Below, in pieces: positions 44,040 to 55,142 of a stretch of DNA of 64,000 nucleotides; position 1 is the stretch's first letter, and every line of letters begins with the position of its first letter. The notes under the pieces were generated by a model that saw only the letters and a list, made by a program, of their open reading frames with translations, did not search any database and was not told where the DNA came from. The translations under genes and the position numbers were made by a program. Location: positions 372,001-436,000 of the forward strand of contig JAIVFJ010000009.1 in NCBI GenBank assembly GCA_025765615.1. Direction: 5' to 3'. The DNA is from Zopfochytrium polystomum. Lineage: Eukaryota > Chytridiomycota > Chytridiomycetes > Chytridiales > Chytridiaceae.

Positions 44040-46123
44040 TCAGCAGTCGACGCCCTCAAAGCAGCAGCTCGTGCAGGACGGGTCAAACAGGCACTGCGGG
44101 AACGGGCAGACGCCCCCGGGTTCCTCGGGGTCCTCCGGGTTGGGGTCCTCGGGCTCCTCGGGCAGCGGCTCCTGCGGCTCGCTGGTCACGTCGGCGAACA
44201 GCAAAATGTTTGGCGTGTTGGCGGGCACGCCCGAGACCGTCTTGCGCGTGCCAATGTTGACGACATAGTCCTTGTACTGCTTCGGGGTCGTGAAGTTTTG
44301 CTCGGCGAGCGCGAGCGCGAGCACGCCGCAGCCGTGCGGCGACGCCATGCTGGTGCCCGAAATGGTGTTTTCGCGCCCATTGTTCCAGCTGGATGTGATG
44401 TCGACGCCCGGCGCGATCAGGTCGACGCACTTGCCCTTTTCGCTAAAGGACGCCAGCTTGTCGTTCTTGTCCGACGCCGCGACCGTCAGCGCCTCGCGCA
44501 CGCGCGCGGGGCTCAGCTTGCACGCGTCGCCCGCAGAGTTGCCCGCCGCGACCGCAAACATGATGCCGGCGTCGATCGCCGAACGCACGGCCGCGTCGAG
44601 CGCGGCCGACGCGCCGCCACCGAGAGACATGTTGCCGACTGCCTTTTTCGAGCGCTTGGGCGCCTCGGTGGCGACCCATTCGATACCCGAGATCACGTCA
44701 GAGTTGGTGCCGGAGCCTTGCGCGTTTAGCACCTTGACGGCAATGATCTTGGCCTTTTTGGCCACACCGTACGTCGTGCCGCCGACCGTGCCCGCGACGT
44801 GCGTGCCGTGGCCGTTGCCGTCCCGGTCGTTCTTGTCGGTCGAGAACGAGGCGCCGACCTTGGCACGGCCGCCAAAGTCCTTGTGGGAAATCGTGACACC
44901 AGTGTCCACAATGTACGCATCGACGCCCTCTGTAGTTGTGGAGAACGGGACGATGATTAGAAAAAATATAAACAACAATAGGCTGGTGGGGGCGGTAAGC
45001 CGTTTACTTTACCTCCAGCAGAGTCAGGGTAGACATAGTCTGTGGCGCCGTTTTTGCGAGTGCCGATCCTCTGTCGGGAAAGTTGTGGAGGAAAAAAAGG
45101 AAAATCGTGGGGAAACGCAAAATGAGTGGGCGGAGAATTTTTGTGATTGGGAGAGAGAGAGGTGGCGCCGATCCCAACAAGTCACATGATCACGGGCGGA
45201 GGAAAAAAAGGGGCGACGGGGGGCGAAACTCACAGTTAAGCCCCACGACGGAGGGTTCTTTTGCGTGGCGAGGACAGTCACAATCTGGTCCTGCTCAATA
45301 AACGCAATCTCGGGCAGTTTCTGCAAAATGGATTGAAAGCGAAAGAGGAGCCCGTTTGAGACGTTTTGGTCAGTGTCAAGCAAAGCAGGTGGTCGTGGGT
45401 GCCAGAGGTGGTGCAGCCAAAAAAGCATTCAACGCACCTGCAGCGACTTTGCCACGATCTCGGGCAGGCGCGCAGCATACCCCTTGAACCCGTCGACAAA
45501 CCAGTTGCGAATGATGTGGAACTCGTCGGCGAACCCGGGGACGGCCGTGATCGACGACGAGTCCCGGTCTTGTGCGACAAAGGGCGAGTCCGGGCGCGAG
45601 GTGAATGCGTTGGGGACAAAGAGCGACGTCAACCAGGACATGTGCATGGCGGCGGTGTGCTTGTCGACGTGGTTCTTGAAGACGATGATGTACTGGTTGA
45701 TAGTTGTTGGGGTTGGAAGAGGGTGAGTACAGGAATATGGGTTTAGGGGCGCCCAAACTGTGATCGTGGGGTGGGGAGGGTGGCGCGGGCAAAGCGAAGC
45801 CCGGTCTGTGTGCTTACCTGGTTTGGAATCAGATCGCCCGCCTTTGCGGTGCCCGACGTCAGCAAGGTGGAGACGGTGTCCGAGTACTCGACGGCTCTGC
45901 TTCTTGGGAGGAGGCCCTCGACTGCTGCGGGGAGGTGGGCGTCCTGGCCATGCGACGAGGAGGAAGTGCGGACGACGCCGCCGACCCTGATGCGGTCCTT
46001 CAGCGACGGCGGGTGCTGGTTCGGGGCGGCGACGGCCGGGGCGCCTGGGGCGACGACGGCGGCGGACAGGGCGACGAGTGAGGTGGCGACCAGAGCCAGC
46101 CATTCGCGGGATAGGAGGACCAT
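44040..46123 (-). CDS. secreted subtilisin-like serine protease (S8A, proteinase K type)
   Basis: Five exons in phase: 45818-46123, 45438-45692, 45234-45320, 45013-45070, 44040-44929; 531 residues. A signal peptide (LALVATSLVALSAAVVA) is followed by an inhibitor-I9-like propeptide with YIIVFKNHVDKHTAAMHM and FIEQDQIVT. The mature peptidase has the full triad: Asp in IVDTGV, His in GHGTHVAGTV, Ser in GTSMASPHG, plus the oxyanion-hole Asn in AAGNSAG. It should be exported and self-activated, to feed on protein or remodel walls. After the catalytic domain comes an acidic PEEPEDPNPEDPEEP linker and a Cys-rich tail (CPFPQC...CTSCCFEGVDC) that is not part of proteinase K. The tail may bind a substrate or wall polymer; that is inference. 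Confidence 0.94.
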
Positions 46124-46833
46124 GGTTGGAGGGTAGAGGAAGAGTCGAAAGGTATCGTTGGTGCTTGTCCTTGGTGCTTTTGTTTTTGCTCCTTTTTTCC
46201 TCTCTTTGCCTCATTTTGTTGTTTTGGTTTGGTTTGGTTCGGTCGATCGTCGCTGGTTCGGATCGGCACTTTCTTGGTGATTCCAACCCGATAACTGTTT
46301 ATTGTCCGTTTGCTGATCGCAGCCCCCGCATCCAGCCCCCAGAAATACCCAGAACGTCTGCCCCCCGCCTGTCACTATTCAGAAAGATCAAAACTGACCA
46401 ATAACAACAAAGTATGGATTCAATGTGCGTTGCGGATTAAAAGGTGATGCCTCTTTCGCCGGTAAGTATTTCTTCATGTGTTTGGTTTTGTGTTTGGTTT
46501 TCGATGACAGACTCCTCTTCCGGTGGGGAAGGGATGCGCGTTGTATTCATTGCTTTGAACAGAAAGTGTGTGGAAGCCGAAGGACGAAGAAAGGGAATGT
46601 AGGAGAGGAAGGATGCGAAAGTAGACTTGAACAAGCGGGAACTCGGAACGGAGGTGAGATGATCAGTGGCAGACAGAGGCAACCCTGATTAAAAAAATTT
46701 TTTTTTTTTTTTTGCTTTGTTTTGTCGCCTGTCGTTCCTGCAATCCTCCCATAATCGGATCTCCGGACGGACTGCCGTGGCATGCTTCCGTTTTTTTCGT
46801 TTTGTTTCTTCGTGGTTTCCCCCCCAGAGCAGT
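46124..46833. other. intergenic region
   Basis: The divergent upstream side of the protease gene and the 3' side of the bZIP gene. A poly(T) tract lies at 46700-46714. No gene is seen. Confidence 0.5.
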
Positions 46834-48144
46834 TCATGCAGTATTACAGTATTGAGAAGTTGCCTGCATGGGAGGCGGCGGTGGGTGCGGGTAGTATTGA
46901 GGTAGTTGCTGCTGTTGCTGGGGTTGAGGAGCCGTTGGTTGCGCGACTTGGTGCAGAGGAGGATGCGGGGGAGGCAGATGAGCCGGCAGTGATGCTTCTT
47001 GAGCAGGCGAGGCCGGCGGATGGTGGTGGTGGTGGTGGTGCGGGTGCGCCTGCGGCTCAGAGTGGTGGTGGTGGTGATACGCCTGCGGCGTCGACCACGA
47101 CGACGACGGCGTCGGGACTGCCCCGGCCCCGCCCGTCAGCCTTGCAAGCTCCGCCTCCAGCCGTCGGCACCGCTCGCGCGCCTCGCGCAGCTCGTCCTCG
47201 CGCTGGACCAGCAGTCTCGCCTGGTCCTCGAGGTTCTTGACGTACAGCTTGCGCCGCAGCCGGAAGCTGCGCTGCGCCTCGCGGTTCTGCTGCGCGCGGC
47301 GCGGGTCGCGCACCGAGCCGCTGCCGCCGCTGCCGTTGGATTTCGCGGTCGCCCCTGCTGCTGGCGCATAGAGCCCCGGGGACGGAGTGCGCGACGCGTC
47401 GAGGACGGGGGAAGGGGAGTGGCCGTCGTGCGCGTCGTCGTCCGACGCCGACGGCTCGGCGACGCGCGCCTTCACGTTGCGAGGGGCGGGCTCTGGGGCG
47501 GGGGCCACCTGCGCGTACTTTCGTTTCCGCGATTGCGCTGACGGCGGCGGAGGCGGGCGGTTGTCGACTGGATGGTCGGCAGGCAGGAGGCTCGGTCCGT
47601 GGTGGTGATGAAGAGCATGAGAGGGGTAAGGAACCGCCGGTACGTACTGTGATTGGTAGGCGTGCGGATGATGCGAGGACGGAGCGTAAGTAGTCATTTG
47701 CGGCGGCGACGGTGGGTGTCCTTGGTACACCACGCTGTGCGGTCGGTATTCAGAAGATGGCGGTGGTGGTGCTGGTGGGTACTGGTACTGTTGGTGGTGT
47801 TGTTGGTAGTTGTGGCTGTAGTGGGCAGGCATGGCCGTGTACGCTCCATTCGGCGGGCTCCCATAAACGACGGGCCGGCCTCCGTCCGCGTGGTACTGCT
47901 GCGTTGGTGCTGGCGGTGGCAGCGCGCGGTACTGCATCGCGGTGGCTTTCGGCGATGGATATGACGTGGATGATGGCGACAAATAGGAAACAGGTCCAGA
48001 ATGCGCTGTGGGACCTGGCTGGTCAGTGGACTGAGGGAAGTAGCCCAGTCGGTCTGGCGAGGAGCGGGCCGAGTCAGTGGAGGGAGAGCCGCTGTGGCGG
48101 TGTTGGTCCGAGTTCGACAGGGCAGGGCTGTTGAGGCCGGCTTT

Positions 48145-48179
<35 letters not shown>

Positions 48180-48393
48180 TGGAGTGTAGTGATTCGGCAG
48201 CGGCAGAGAGGGCCAACATGCTGTCGTGAGGTGCGGGGGAAGAGGAGTGTGGATTGTGATGGTTCAGCGAGTCCATAAACGCAGCCAGCACGCTCGTGCT
48301 GAGAGTTCCCGCGTAGTCAGTCGCAAGTAGTTCTTCGACACGGCAGAGAGGTTGCTCGGGACGTCGTGGTAGCCTTCGAGTCAAGCAAGACAA
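46834..48393 (-). CDS. bZIP transcription factor, Yap-like basic region
   Basis: A 519-residue single-exon frame. The bZIP lies at about residues 365-430: basic region RRAQQNREAQRSFRLRRKLY, then a heptad-spaced coiled coil (VKNLEDQARLLVQREDELRE). The NxxAQxxFR arrangement is that of fungal Yap/Pap1-type factors, which act in oxidative, metal and drug stress; Ser-Phe-Arg replaces the usual Ala-Phe-Arg. Everything else is low-complexity: a Gln run encoded by CAG/CAA repeats (48141-48180), Tyr/Pro/His-rich middle, and two His runs near the C-terminus. I saw no clear Yap-type cysteine-rich domain, so redox control like that of Yap1 is not supported. The start codon is the first ATG of the frame; MDSLNHHN downstream is an alternative. 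Confidence 0.85.
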
Positions 48394-49739
48394 GATGGCC
48401 GAAGTGGGAAAGCAGCTGCAAAGAGGGTATGCACCTTGTATGGAGGAGAGCCGTTCAAGTATTTATAATCGGCGGATGTTTCGTTTTTGCGTTTTTTCGT
48501 TTGTTTGATGTTTTTTTGGGCTCGCTCTCTCTTTCTCTCTGTCTCTCTCTCGCTCGCCTGTCTATCTCTCTCGCTCTCTCTCTCTTTCTCTTTCTCTCTC
48601 CCTCTCACACTTGCTGGCTCAGTCTCTCTCCCTCCGTCCGTTCCCTTTCGGTTGACGGCCAGCCAGGTCCGTCGCCGCGAGTGGTGCCCACACAATCAAC
48701 AGCTTGACCAGTCCGACAGAGAAGGTTCACACCCGAGCCTACGAACCAGCCGACTGACCACAGACGTCCGTTGATTTCGTGGCAGGCTTTATTACAATTT
48801 TATTATGTGTGTACGTAAAAATACAAGGTGAGAACCGTCACTGTCTCTCTCTATCTCTGTCATCGCTCTCTCTCTCTCTCTCTCTCTCTTTCTATTGCAA
48901 ATCATCGCTCAATCCGTCTCTCGCTTTGGGCGTCAAGATCCGTTTCTGTTTCGGGGGTGCATATTTATGTAATGGAGAGAGGCTCGCTCCAATTCTGCCG
49001 CCCCTGTCTGTCTGTGGGTCTTCTCTGCCTGCTCCGCATAGTTTGTTTTTCGCTGTTTTGCCCAAACAGGCTCTGTCTCCGTCTCTCGTTTTCAATAAAT
49101 TGCTCTAGAATTCTTTAATTTTTTTTCTTTGACCGCCGCCAGTTCACCGGCCTCTTCCGTCCGCCTGTCTCTGCCCTTCTTGCCCCTCCGATTACATAAC
49201 GGGGGAGCGCGCGGAGAGCGGACGGACGTTGAAGGTTGATTGATTGGCGTGCACTGTGGTTCCGCGTGTTCCTCCTCCCCCTTTTTTTTCTTTCTTTTTT
49301 GTCCTGTTTGCATCTTTCTTCATCGTCTCGGCCGAATTGGATGAGAAATCAAGAAGTCGCGATCGAAAAAAAAAAAAAATAGATGAAGCTTCGACGAAAC
49401 GGTGAGGGCGCTGTTTCATGTTGTTTTCAAAAATTTCAGAAATTTTAGTTCTAACACGTATCCACGTTCTCATTCAAAAAAAGCAATGGGCGCGGAACAG
49501 GCTGCATATTAATCTTCCAAAAACGGCCGTCAGTCAGCACAATGTCGTAATGAAATGAAGGGTGTGTGGTGTTTGTGCGCACGTGACGAGGGAAAGGGAG
49601 GGGCCACGTCAGTCACCCCGGACAATCTGCTCCTGCTGGTGAGCTTGGGACAACAACTTGGATCGGCTCTCTGACCGGGCTCTTCCCCCCACCTACCTAA
49701 CTGTGGTCGCCTTCACCCCCCCACCACCACCACGTTATC
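48394..49739. other. divergent promoter region with CT microsatellites
   Basis: CT-rich arrays are found at about 48519-48602 and 48867-48891. This is the shared upstream region of the bZIP (-) and TPGS2 (+) genes. No coding signal is seen. Confidence 0.5.
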
Positions 49740-51557
49740 ATGCAACCACCCCAATCAAGCCCGCGTTTGGCGCAATGCGCATCGTCCTTTGGCCCAAATG
49801 TCGGATCTGTCCAGCAACAGCAGCATCAGCAACATCCTCACATGCGCAAGTCTGCGATGCTGGATGGCATTCTCGGCGGTGCAATCGGATACCTCGAGTC
49901 CTGTCCCGGCGTCAGCGAAGTCAAGCTCTGCACTCGGTCCGCGGCCACGGCAGCGGCGCTCAGAGAATGGGAGTCGCGCCAGTCGATGCACTTGGCCGTC
50001 GCAAGTGCAGCAACAATAGCCGTCGGGGCGAGTGCAGGGATGGGAGCCGGCTCAAGCCTCTCGTCCCACCTAGTTGCTCCAAACATCCGCCTGCCCGAAG
50101 ACTTACGCGGTCTTTATTCCATAACGGACGGACTGACCGTGCAGTGGAGCGCGAAATTTGCCCCTGGCGATGAGCCAATCGTCGTTGGGTGTATCCACAT
50201 CAACAGTCTCGATCGGCTCGCTCGGGTTGATGGACCGTCTTCAACGGCCGTGTCGCTGCAGTCGACGTTGAGCGGAGGACTGAAAGTTGGAGGCGCCACG
50301 CTCGGCGGCGGCCCAGAAATTGAGCAAGACATTTCTCCCGAACCTTGCGGAGGCGGCGCTTCAATTCCGCAAGGATCGGGTCGATGGAAGGGGGCACAGG
50401 TCGGCTGCATGCCAACTTCGCTCAAGGGCGTACCCGGTCCACCCGGACCGGCGTACTTGCTTCACGAAAGCCGTGGCTATGGCCGCGTTTGCCTCTGCTA
50501 TCCACTCACCACTACTGCCGCCTCTACCTCAGCGCCCACTTCGGCGACAGCCGAGTTCGCCCCAGAGCCCAACTCAAAGCCTATTCACTCGACAACATTC
50601 GCGTCCGCCGCAGGTACAGCCGACCCATACACCCAAGCCCAACCACAGGTCTGGCTTCAAGACACCCGCGGCGTGTGGTATCCCCTCGCCCGCTCCTTCT
50701 CCAGCTACTTTCGCCTCGCCGTGGCCCACCTCGGCATCATTGGTTGGCAGCTGGGAATGGCAGACGCCGGGATGCCGCGGGCCACGGCTGACTGGCTCAC
50801 ATTCTATTCGCCGGAGCGCGCAGCCGTCGACCGACGCGTGCGAGCGGCTCTGCGCGCTGCTGAACGCGGGGACGCCGCTTTTGGTGGCCGCGTCGGTGGG
50901 GTCGGCGGTATGGCCGCCCCGTCGATGCCGGCGAGACGGATTGGTCAGATGGCGTGGGACGGTGGTCGGCGGCCGGATGGAGTAAATGGGGAGGGCGCAG
51001 GCGGCGGACGGCGGCCGACGAGCGGCGAGACCGGAAGGAGCGCGGACAGCCTGCCTCCGCGCGGCGCCAGCCGTCCAACCTCGTCTTCCTCGTCCTCGTC
51101 GTCTTCCTCCGCCGCGTCCTCTGTCGCGTCCTCCGGCGTCGCAATCGGGGGGTCGACCGCGGGACTCGGTGCTGGTGTTGGCCCCGGCGCCAAGAGCGGT
51201 CGCCCAGGATCGTCAGCGACGGGCGCCAGTAGCGTCGGCGAAAGCGCAGCGAGCCAGAAGGCCGAAGGGAGCCGCGGCGCCTCCAAAAGCGGCAGTTCGC
51301 ACTACGTGGTCACGAACTCCACAGGTAGCAAGTCGGCCGGTGCTGTGTGGGATTTGGACAAGACTCTGGCAATCATCAAAGCCTCGACAGCGGGGGCTGG
51401 CGCCGGTGCCGCTGCCGTCGCTCCCGCGACAACAAAGAAGAGTACTCCTAGTGCAAAGACTTCAGGAGCAGGTGGGTTATTGCCGGGCGCTGGAGCAGCG
51501 GCAGCGCCAGCTTGGGAACGGAGGGTCGGGTCTGCCGCGTCCGTGCGCCGGCAGTGA
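49740..51557 (+). CDS. TPGS2: tubulin polyglutamylase complex subunit 2 (TPGS2-like)
   Basis: A single-exon frame of 605 residues. Blocks match TPGS2/PGs2: LESCPGVSEVKL, RLPEDLRGLYSITDGLTVQW, VGCIHINSLDRL, YGRVCLCY, VWLQDTRGVWYPLA, SFSSYFRLAVAHLGIIGWQL and ADWLTFYSPERAAV, in the same order and spacing apart from inserts. The animal protein is about 300 residues; here the extra length is Ala/Gly/Ser-rich sequence after residue 380 and a Ser run. TPGS2 is a subunit of the TTLL1 polyglutamylase complex, which adds glutamate chains to axonemal and centriolar tubulin, and it has an SMI1/KNR4-type fold. Its presence supports a flagellated life stage. A small intron near 50000 (ASAATIAVGASAG part) is possible but not required. 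Confidence 0.88.
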   Translation: MQPPQSSPRLAQCASSFGPNVGSVQQQQHQQHPHMRKSAMLDGILGGAIGYLESCPGVSEVKLCTRSAATAAALREWESRQSMHLAVASAATIAVGASAGMGAGSSLSSHLVAPNIRLPEDLRGLYSITDGLTVQWSAKFAPGDEPIVVGCIHINSLDRLARVDGPSSTAVSLQSTLSGGLKVGGATLGGGPEIEQDISPEPCGGGASIPQGSGRWKGAQVGCMPTSLKGVPGPPGPAYLLHESRGYGRVCLCYPLTTTAASTSAPTSATAEFAPEPNSKPIHSTTFASAAGTADPYTQAQPQVWLQDTRGVWYPLARSFSSYFRLAVAHLGIIGWQLGMADAGMPRATADWLTFYSPERAAVDRRVRAALRAAERGDAAFGGRVGGVGGMAAPSMPARRIGQMAWDGGRRPDGVNGEGAGGGRRPTSGETGRSADSLPPRGASRPTSSSSSSSSSSAASSVASSGVAIGGSTAGLGAGVGPGAKSGRPGSSATGASSVGESAASQKAEGSRGASKSGSSHYVVTNSTGSKSAGAVWDLDKTLAIIKASTAGAGAGAAAVAPATTKKSTPSAKTSGAGGLLPGAGAAAAPAWERRVGSAASVRRQ

Positions 51558-51915
51558 AACGGTGCGAATCCATGTAACCGTTCGGGCGTGCAGAGACACC
51601 GGTGGTTTTGTTGGTGCTACATCTTCAATATAAAAGCAGACCACCAAATAGCCACCGCAGCTCCAATGAGGAGACAAGTGTCTGGTGAGAAAAAGCTCGT
51701 CGCGTTGGGCCATGTTGTATCTTCGGATCCGTTGCTCCTTTCAAATAAACATCAAGGCGCAAAGGGGAAAACGCAAAGACTGGCTGTCATCTAGCAAGAT
51801 ATTAACAGTAGGACGATACAAATACCCAGCCACACACACACACACACACACGCACACGCAGAACGACCACAAAAAGCCCACAACCCAGCATAAGTAGCCC
51901 ACCTTATTCGAATAA
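51558..51915. other. intergenic, with (CA)n repeat
   Basis: A CA/CG dinucleotide repeat occupies 51832-51860. AATAAA at about 51745 probably ends the TPGS2 transcript. Confidence 0.6.
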
Positions 51916-53804
51916 TCACATGTCGCCCATCGCCTCCCTCGACGACCGTAGACCGCTCCGCACCCCCGACCCCAAAACCAGCGACGGCGACGTCGCAAAC
52001 TCTTGCAGCTCGTCCGCCGCCTTCGTCCTTCCCGCCGCCAGATAGTGCTCGACGACTTCGCGGATGATGCAGCTGTCGGAGAGCAGGACGAGCACCATGA
52101 GCGGCGCCGCTTGGTACACGAAGGAGCTGCGGGGTTGGGGTGCGTGCGGGCGCAGCGAGAGATGGAAGGGAGATGAGCAAGCGCTCAAGAAACGGAAAGG
52201 CGCGATTGGAATGGACTTACACGGCTTGCGATTCAAAGGTGAGGTGAATTGAAGGAGGGGAAGGAAGGAGAGGGAAACAAGCCGCAAGGCGTGTATGGAT
52301 GGAATTGTATAGCAAAAACAAGCAGGGCGTAAGCACACGAGACTGAGTGGCCTGGGTTCGTTAAAACTCACCTTCGTTTACCGGGTAGAAAAATTGCCCT
52401 GCAAACCATATCACGCGATCCAATACGACAATGGGAGAGAATCCGTGAGAAAACCCACTTTCCCCACCCCCCGACCCCCCCCCCCCCCCCCCCCCAAAAA
52501 AATTCTACAAAACCGACAGAAACCTCCCCTCACCTGTCGACAGGAACGACATAAACACCGCCGCCACGTAACACACGACCCGTCCAGCGATCTTCCCCGC
52601 GTGCCACGCCGTCAGCGCGTGCGACTTCGACCCAGCGGAAGCGGAGGCGACGGCGTTGGCGTCGGCCAGCGTGGTCGCAAGCTTGAGCTGGCCGGCGGCG
52701 AAGAAGAGCGTCTCGGCGGTCGAGGCGAAGACCATGATGGCAACAGACATCGCGTGGAGCGAGGGGGAGGGGTCTTTGAGCTTCGATTTCTGCGGTGGCG
52801 GGGTCGGCGGAGGAAGGAGGGGAACGTGTGAGTTTGAGGCGCACAGAGATGCGGCTCGAGGAAGTTTATTATTGCACGAACCTTCCAGCACTGGTGCCAG
52901 TACCACACGCCTGCGAAAGACAGGGAGAATAGTCATAGTGAATATCACACTTCATCAAAGTCAATGAAGGATCGTTGCAAAAGCTTTAACTCCTTTCTTT
53001 CCGACTCTTACTCACCCGCGCTGCTCGTTTAAGAATCGGTTCGTCGAGGGGTACGATATTGATAAGTGTGCTTTGTGCCGCTGTGTTTACAAACAAAATA
53101 CTCCCAGGTGCGCTCACCCGTGAAGAACAGCATAGATACTGGCAGTGACCGCTGGAACCATCCAAAGGCGCTTTGCGTGTGGGTACAAGATCAGCATAGT
53201 GCGGTATGCCGTATGGAACAGGAGGGCCGACATCTGGTGTCACGCGCGGCGGGAAGAGTGTCGCATGGGTCTTTGGATGCTTAAGGGGAAAGAACCAACG
53301 CAATTACCGATACGACCTCGAATGCTTCTCTCCAGTTTCGTCGTTTGGGGAAGAGAAGCGTAAGCTGGGAAACCAGCGGCTCGGCCTCACCCGACCGTGA
53401 AGCAAAAGCCTGATTCCCCTCAAACCGGCCGCTCATACCTGTAAAAATCGCCGCGCTCGAGTAGAGCGCGTCATAATCGTTGCTAACGCAACCTGCCGTG
53501 ACGCCACAGCGGACCCTGCTGCGTAGACTACGTGAAAGACGACGCCCGTCGCCAGCGACCCGAGCAGCAGGCGGTCGCTCATCCTGGCCAGAACGTCCAA
53601 ATAAGAGGCGACCTTCGGATCGGGAAGGTGGGCCCAGAGCGGGAATTTAGGGGAGTTATGGGGAAAGGCGTTGCGGATGGTGAAATCAGTGGGCCGGACT
53701 CGAATCAGGGGCCGGTAGGAAATGCTCACGATCGTGACGATCAGCGCGATCGACGACACCATGGCGTTGCTCTGCGCGACGTGGAAGGTCCAGTCCACGT
53801 CCAT
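51916..53804 (-). CDS. multi-pass membrane protein of unknown family
   Basis: Several short exons can be joined on the minus strand. The first runs 53439-53804 (MDVDWTFHVAQSNAM, a helix SSIALIVTIVSI, later LLLGSLATGVVFHVVYAAG). Middle exons encode LTLLFPKRRNWREAFEVVS, MSALLFHTAYRTMLILYPHA, VWYWHQCWK, AMSVAIMVFASTAETLFFAA and VCYVAAVFMSFLST. The last contains APLMVLVLLSDSCIIREVV and ends MGDM with TGA at 51916. I count six or seven likely membrane helices. I do not recognise the family; there is no catalytic motif. A (C)21(A)7 tract at 52475-52502 lies in one intron. Exon edges in the middle are uncertain. Confidence 0.6.
52475..52502 (+). repeat. poly(C)-poly(A) tract
   Basis: Twenty-one C followed by seven A lie within an intron of the membrane-protein gene. 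Such tracts are error-prone in sequencing, so the length is approximate. Confidence 0.7.
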
Positions 53805-54118
53805 CTAGTCAATTAGTTGTCGTAAGGGGAATTTCGTGTCGTTTTATCACGAATACGAACCCACGGAAACAGAACAATGTCATCCGAGTCATGTTTCTCC
53901 GAACGCGACAAATAGTCTGCACAGGGTTAAGAAGCGCCTCCCGTCGCGAATGGTCATTCATCTATTTACGTTTTGTCGAAACACATAAGAGCATAATACG
54001 CTCACAGTTCTCTCAATCAGCAACAGCGCCTAATTCCCCTCATTCCAAGTCCCTGTCCCCCCAAGCTCAACTTCTCCTCGCCAAAAGAAAAAATTTAAAA
54101 GAAACAAAACTACGACTC

Positions 54119-55142
54119 TCAAGCCCCAAGCAACACAGCCTCGATGGCCTTCGTCAGCAGCTCCTTCAAGCAGCCGACGCCGACGGCCAGCTCGTTCCGG
54201 AGCACGTCGACCTCGAGGATGGTTTTGATTCCGAGGATCTTTATCAGCGCGACGCCGTCAACGAGCGGGTCGAGGTCGCAAATGGAGTACTTGCCGTAGG
54301 TGAGGTAGCAGGCCGGGTGCGAGTTGAAGCCAAAGGTGCGAATCGAGTCGCAGGTGGCGGTCTTGTTGGTCAGCATCGGGATCAGAGAGACTTGGAGGCA
54401 GTGCATGACTTCCCAGATCCTTTTTGGGTTTCGCTTTAGCTATGATTGTGCCAGCGCCTCGTTGCCCGCCACGTTCTGCACCAACCAGTACTGTCCCTTG
54501 GTATCAAACGTGGAGACTCCGTCTTTAAAGGCGTTGCAGTAGTGCCCACCGAAGCTGACGGCTGCAGAGCCCGTGTTTGAGCAAAACCAGAACAAGGGGA
54601 ACTTCAGTCGTCGAAGGCAGAGGAGAAGCCACGCAAGCACTCCTCCTCACCGTAGCCATCCGAGCCGCACGGCTGCGCCTTTTCGAGGCAGTCATAGCTG
54701 TTTCGAACGACGGCGGGTCAGACGTTAACGATGCGTGCGGCCAGTGCCTTTTGACAAATTGAAGGAGTGCAGGCGATATCATACTAGAAGTCGCAGGTTC
54801 GGTTGACTGGGTTCTGTTTGTGAGGAGGAGAAGAAGGATGAAGAGGAAGAAGAGGTACATACAGTTTGCGTTTAGCGCGCTGAAATTTGTCCCCAGGAAA
54901 TATGCGAGGGATGGATAGGATGCCTCGCGCATCATGATGCATGCACACTGCAGTGTACGAACCTGGCAGGCGGGCAGCGCGGCGATGGCGTCTGCGTCGG
55001 GCGCGGCGGGCATGGCTGCGGCCAGGGCAGCCACGGCGACGGCAATGGCAAGGGCGGCCGCGACGGCAAGGCCGAGTCTGTCGACGAGACGACGAAGCGA
55101 GCGGCGGGAGGAGGAGGAGGAGGGCGACGCAGATGTCGTCAT
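54119..55142 (-). CDS. cysteine-rich secreted or membrane-anchored protein, unknown family
   Basis: From ATG 55142 on the minus strand the protein starts with Ser/Arg-rich residues, then one long hydrophobic helix (LGLAVAAALAIAVAVAALAA), so it is a signal-anchor or secreted protein. Short exons then give CACIMMREASYPSLAYFLG, FNRTCDFYYDCLEKAQPCG, FGGHYCNAFKDGV and, after a putative 42-nt intron ending CATAG, LKRNPKRIWEVMHCLQVSLI, CDSIRTFGFNSHPACYLTYG and a TGA at 54119. About ten cysteines are regularly scattered in the outside part, suggesting disulphides. I do not recognise it. The region holds an in-frame TAG just where I place the short intron's acceptor; without that intron the frame would stop at 54439. 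Confidence 0.55.
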
